This document shows positions 4,609 to 6,143 of a stretch of DNA of 6,143 nt, in pieces. Position numbers and translations under genes: made by a program. Source of the stretch: Acidovorax sp. Its GTDB lineage: Bacteria; Pseudomonadota; Gammaproteobacteria; Burkholderiales; Burkholderiaceae_C. Within the stretch, counting starts at the first letter, position 1. Each line of letters starts with the position of its first letter. The DNA lies in the NCBI GenBank assembly GCA_030150585.1, contig JASLFM010000421.1, positions 1 to 6,143 on the forward strand. Reading direction: 5' to 3'. The notes under the pieces were generated by a model, which was not told the DNA's origin, ran no database searches, and saw nothing but the letters and a program-made list of their open reading frames with translations.

Positions 4609-5910
4609 ATGGCAGTCTGGGCCCTCGGCATCAACCACACGACCGCACCGCTCGACCTGCGCGGCCGTTTCGCGTTCGCGCTCGACCAGATCGCCCCCAC
4701 GCTGCAAGGCCTGCGCCAGTCGCTGGCCGGCATGCCGGGCCGCCATCCGGGCGTGGAGACGGCCATCATCTCCACCTGCAACCGCACCGAGATCTACTGC
4801 GCCGCCGCGCAGCCCGCGCTGGACCACACACTGGGCTGGCTGGCGCACAGCGGCGGCGTGAGCCCCGCGCTGCTGCGCTCGCACTCCTACACGCTCGAGG
4901 ACAGCCTCGTCGCGCGCCACGCCTTCCGCGTGGCCAGCGGCCTGGACTCCATGGTGCTGGGCGAGGCCCAGATCCTGGGCCAGATGAAGGACGCCGTGCG
5001 CGCCGCCGAAGGCGCGGGCGCCCTGGGCACCACGCTCAACCAGCTCTTCCAGCGCAGCTTCGCAGTGGCCAAGGAGGTGCGCACCAGCACCGACATCGGT
5101 GCGCACAGCATCAGCATGGCCGCCGCAGCCGTGCGCCTGGCGGGCCAGCTGTTCGAGGACCTGGGCCAGATCCGCGTGCTCTTCGTGGGCGCGGGCGAGA
5201 TGATCGAGCTGTGCGCCACGCACTTCGCGGCCAAGAACCCCAAGCACATCGCCATCGCCAACCGCACGCTGGAGCGCGGCGAGAAGCTCGCCACGCGCTT
5301 CGGCGGCGAGGTCATGCGCCTGGCCGACCTGCCCGATCGCCTGCACGAATTCGACGCCGTGGTGAGCTGCACCGCGAGCAGCCTGCCCATCATCGGCCTG
5401 GGTGCCGTGGAACGGGCGTTGAAGAAGCGCCGCCACCGCCCCATGTTCATGGTGGACTTGGCCGTACCGCGCGACATCGAGCCCGAGGTCAAGGCCTTGC
5501 AGGACGTCTACCTCTATACCGTGGACGACCTCGCCACCGTGGTGCAGACTGCGCAGGCCAACCGGCAGGCCGCTGTGGCCCAAGCCGAGGCCATCATCGA
5601 CGCGGGCGTGCAAAGCTTCATGCACTGGATGGACCAGCGCAGCCCCGTGGGCGGCGTGGTGCCGCTGATCCAGCAGCTCAACGCTCAGACCGACGAATGG
5701 CGTGCCCTGGAGATCGCGCGCGCCAAGAAGCTGCTGGCCAAGGGCGAGGACGTGGACGCCGTGCTCGAGGCCCTCTCGCGCGGCCTGACCCAGAAGATGC
5801 TGCACGGCACCCTGGCCGAGCTGCGCGCCGGCGACGCCGAGTCGCGCGCCCAGACAGCGCAGACCGTCTCGCGCCTGTTCCTGCGCTCCAAGAGCAAAAG
5901 CGGCCTGTAG
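4609..5910 (+). CDS. hemA: Glutamyl-tRNA reductase
   Basis: This gene encodes 433 residues and catalyses NADPH-dependent reduction of glutamyl-tRNA(Glu) to glutamate-1-semialdehyde, the committed step of C5-pathway heme and tetrapyrrole synthesis in the cytoplasm. It opens with the conserved ALGINHTTAPLDLR (5-18). The catalytic cysteine is C57 in STCNRTEIY. GLDSMVLGEAQILGQMKDA (111-129) is the glutamyl-tRNA recognition block. VGAGEM (193-198) is the NADPH-binding Rossmann loop. MVDLAVPRDIEPEV lies at the end of that domain, and the rest is the helical dimerisation domain. The start at 4609 is fixed by alignment of the first residues with other HemA proteins. No Shine-Dalgarno sequence stands at useful spacing (GGAG at 4581-4584 is too far), and a TATAAT lies 8 nt upstream, implying a leaderless or nearly leaderless mRNA. 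The last few codons overlap a repeat-like sequence. prfA follows after 93 nt. Confidence 0.97.
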   Translation: MAVWALGINHTTAPLDLRGRFAFALDQIAPTLQGLRQSLAGMPGRHPGVETAIISTCNRTEIYCAAAQPALDHTLGWLAHSGGVSPALLRSHSYTLEDSLVARHAFRVASGLDSMVLGEAQILGQMKDAVRAAEGAGALGTTLNQLFQRSFAVAKEVRTSTDIGAHSISMAAAAVRLAGQLFEDLGQIRVLFVGAGEMIELCATHFAAKNPKHIAIANRTLERGEKLATRFGGEVMRLADLPDRLHEFDAVVSCTASSLPIIGLGAVERALKKRRHRPMFMVDLAVPRDIEPEVKALQDVYLYTVDDLATVVQTAQANRQAAVAQAEAIIDAGVQSFMHWMDQRSPVGGVVPLIQQLNAQTDEWRALEIARAKKLLAKGEDVDAVLEALSRGLTQKMLHGTLAELRAGDAESRAQTAQTVSRLFLRSKSKSGL

Positions 5911-5983
5911 CGCCGCTCGCCCACGAGCAAAAACGGCTGCTTGCGCCCGCCCTGCAAGCGCTACAAGCTACCAAAATAGTAGC
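5892..5983 (+). repeat. Dispersed short repeat, copy B, with a degenerate partial duplicate over the hemA stop codon
   Basis: The main copy is 5925-5983. The core GGCTGCTTGCG (5935-5945) and GCGCT (5957-5961) match copy A at 4384-4440 in orientation and spacing. It contains two hairpins: GCTTGC/GCAAGC (5939-5944 with 5954-5959) and GCTAC/GTAGC (5967-5971 with 5979-5983, loop CAAAATA). Just upstream, 5892-5924 resembles the left half of the same element: GAGCAAAAGCGGCCTG against GAGCAAAAACGGCTG, then GCGCC in both. This partial copy includes the last HemA codons. The element fills most of the 93-nt hemA-prfA spacer and could give the bicistronic mRNA a folded intercistronic segment. Confidence 0.6.
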
Positions 5984-6003
5984 ACCCCTTTTCCCCATCC
6001 CCC

Positions 6004-6143
6004 ATGAAACCCTTTCTCAGAAGCCAGCTGGAGCGCTACGCCCAGCGCCTCGAAGAGCTCGACTTTCTGCTCTCGCGCGAAGACATCATGGCCGACATGG
6101 CCCAGTACCGCACCATCTCGCGCGAGCATGCCGACGTGACGGC
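6004..6143 (+). CDS. prfA: Peptide chain release factor 1, N-terminus (3' partial)
   Basis: The first 46 codons read MKPFLRSQLERYAQRLEELD, then FLLSREDIMADMAQYRTISREHADVT, and the frame runs off the window. The MKP start, the amphipathic helix 1 with its LERYAQRLEEL pattern, and the QYRTISREHA block match the RF1 N-terminal domain. RF1 recognises UAA and UAG stop codons and triggers peptide release on the ribosome; the PxT and GGQ motifs lie beyond the window. The position directly after hemA is the conserved hemA-prfA arrangement, usually followed by prmC, the RF1 methyltransferase. No Shine-Dalgarno sequence precedes the ATG; the upstream bases are pyrimidine-rich (ACCCCTTTTCCCCATCCCCC). 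It is probably co-transcribed with hemA, since I see no terminator between them. Confidence 0.93.
   Translation, partial: MKPFLRSQLERYAQRLEELDFLLSREDIMADMAQYRTISREHADVT

Noticed and set aside
4594..5805. 403-codon - strand open frame opposite hemA
   Set aside because: It is fully antisense to an unmistakable HemA and has no recognisable domain; the frame stays open because of third-position G/C bias.
5939..5983. Repeat hairpins as a CRISPR fragment or a hemA terminator
   Set aside because: There is only one spacer-like unit and no regular array; neither hairpin is followed by a run of T residues, so read-through into prfA is expected.

Overview
The window looks like chromosomal DNA of a high-GC betaproteobacterium, most likely a member of the Comamonadaceae (Acidovorax/Comamonas/Delftia-like). 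The grounds are strong G/C bias at third codon positions, a Bug-type (tripartite tricarboxylate transporter) periplasmic binding protein beside a divergent LysR regulator, the HemA and PrfA protein sequences, and two copies of a short dispersed repeat (core GCTnCTTGCG...GCGCT) that I associate from memory with that family. Most of the content is housekeeping or ordinary accessory metabolism. I see no phage, transposase, CRISPR array, tRNA or rRNA.

Layout. (1) 1-1295, + strand: the 3' end of ugpC (ATPase of the glycerol-3-phosphate/glycerophosphodiester ABC importer) overlaps ugpQ (glycerophosphodiester phosphodiesterase) by 4 nt. Imported phosphodiesters can therefore be hydrolysed to glycerol-3-phosphate by the next gene product. 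(2) 1314-1342: a strong bidirectional hairpin terminator separates this operon from a converging one. (3) 1359-3241, - strand: a Bug solute-binding protein followed by an N-formylglutamate amidohydrolase (HutG-like) family enzyme, joined by a TGATG stop/start overlap. A LysR regulator (3349-4242, +) diverges from them across a 107-bp intergenic region and is the obvious candidate regulator. (4) 4260-4535, - strand: a small three-helix membrane protein of unknown function, whose middle is encoded by a dispersed repeat copy. (5) 4541-4608: a compact control region with an FNR/Anr-like box, a 20-bp perfect palindrome with an 8-bp arm, and a consensus TATAAT ending 8 nt before the hemA ATG. (6) 4609-5910, +: hemA (glutamyl-tRNA reductase, first committed step of C5-pathway tetrapyrrole synthesis), then a repeat-containing spacer and the 5' end of prfA (peptide chain release factor 1), the common hemA-prfA order.

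The most interesting stretch is the hemA promoter region. The geometry predicts a leaderless or nearly leaderless hemA mRNA with an FNR-type site centred near -60, that is, oxygen-responsive heme synthesis. The second point of interest is the dispersed repeat, which appears to supply coding sequence to the small membrane protein and possibly to the extreme C-terminus of HemA. The LysR/Bug/amidohydrolase cassette suggests scavenging of an N-formyl- or N-acyl-amino acid, or a related acid; this is inference from gene order.
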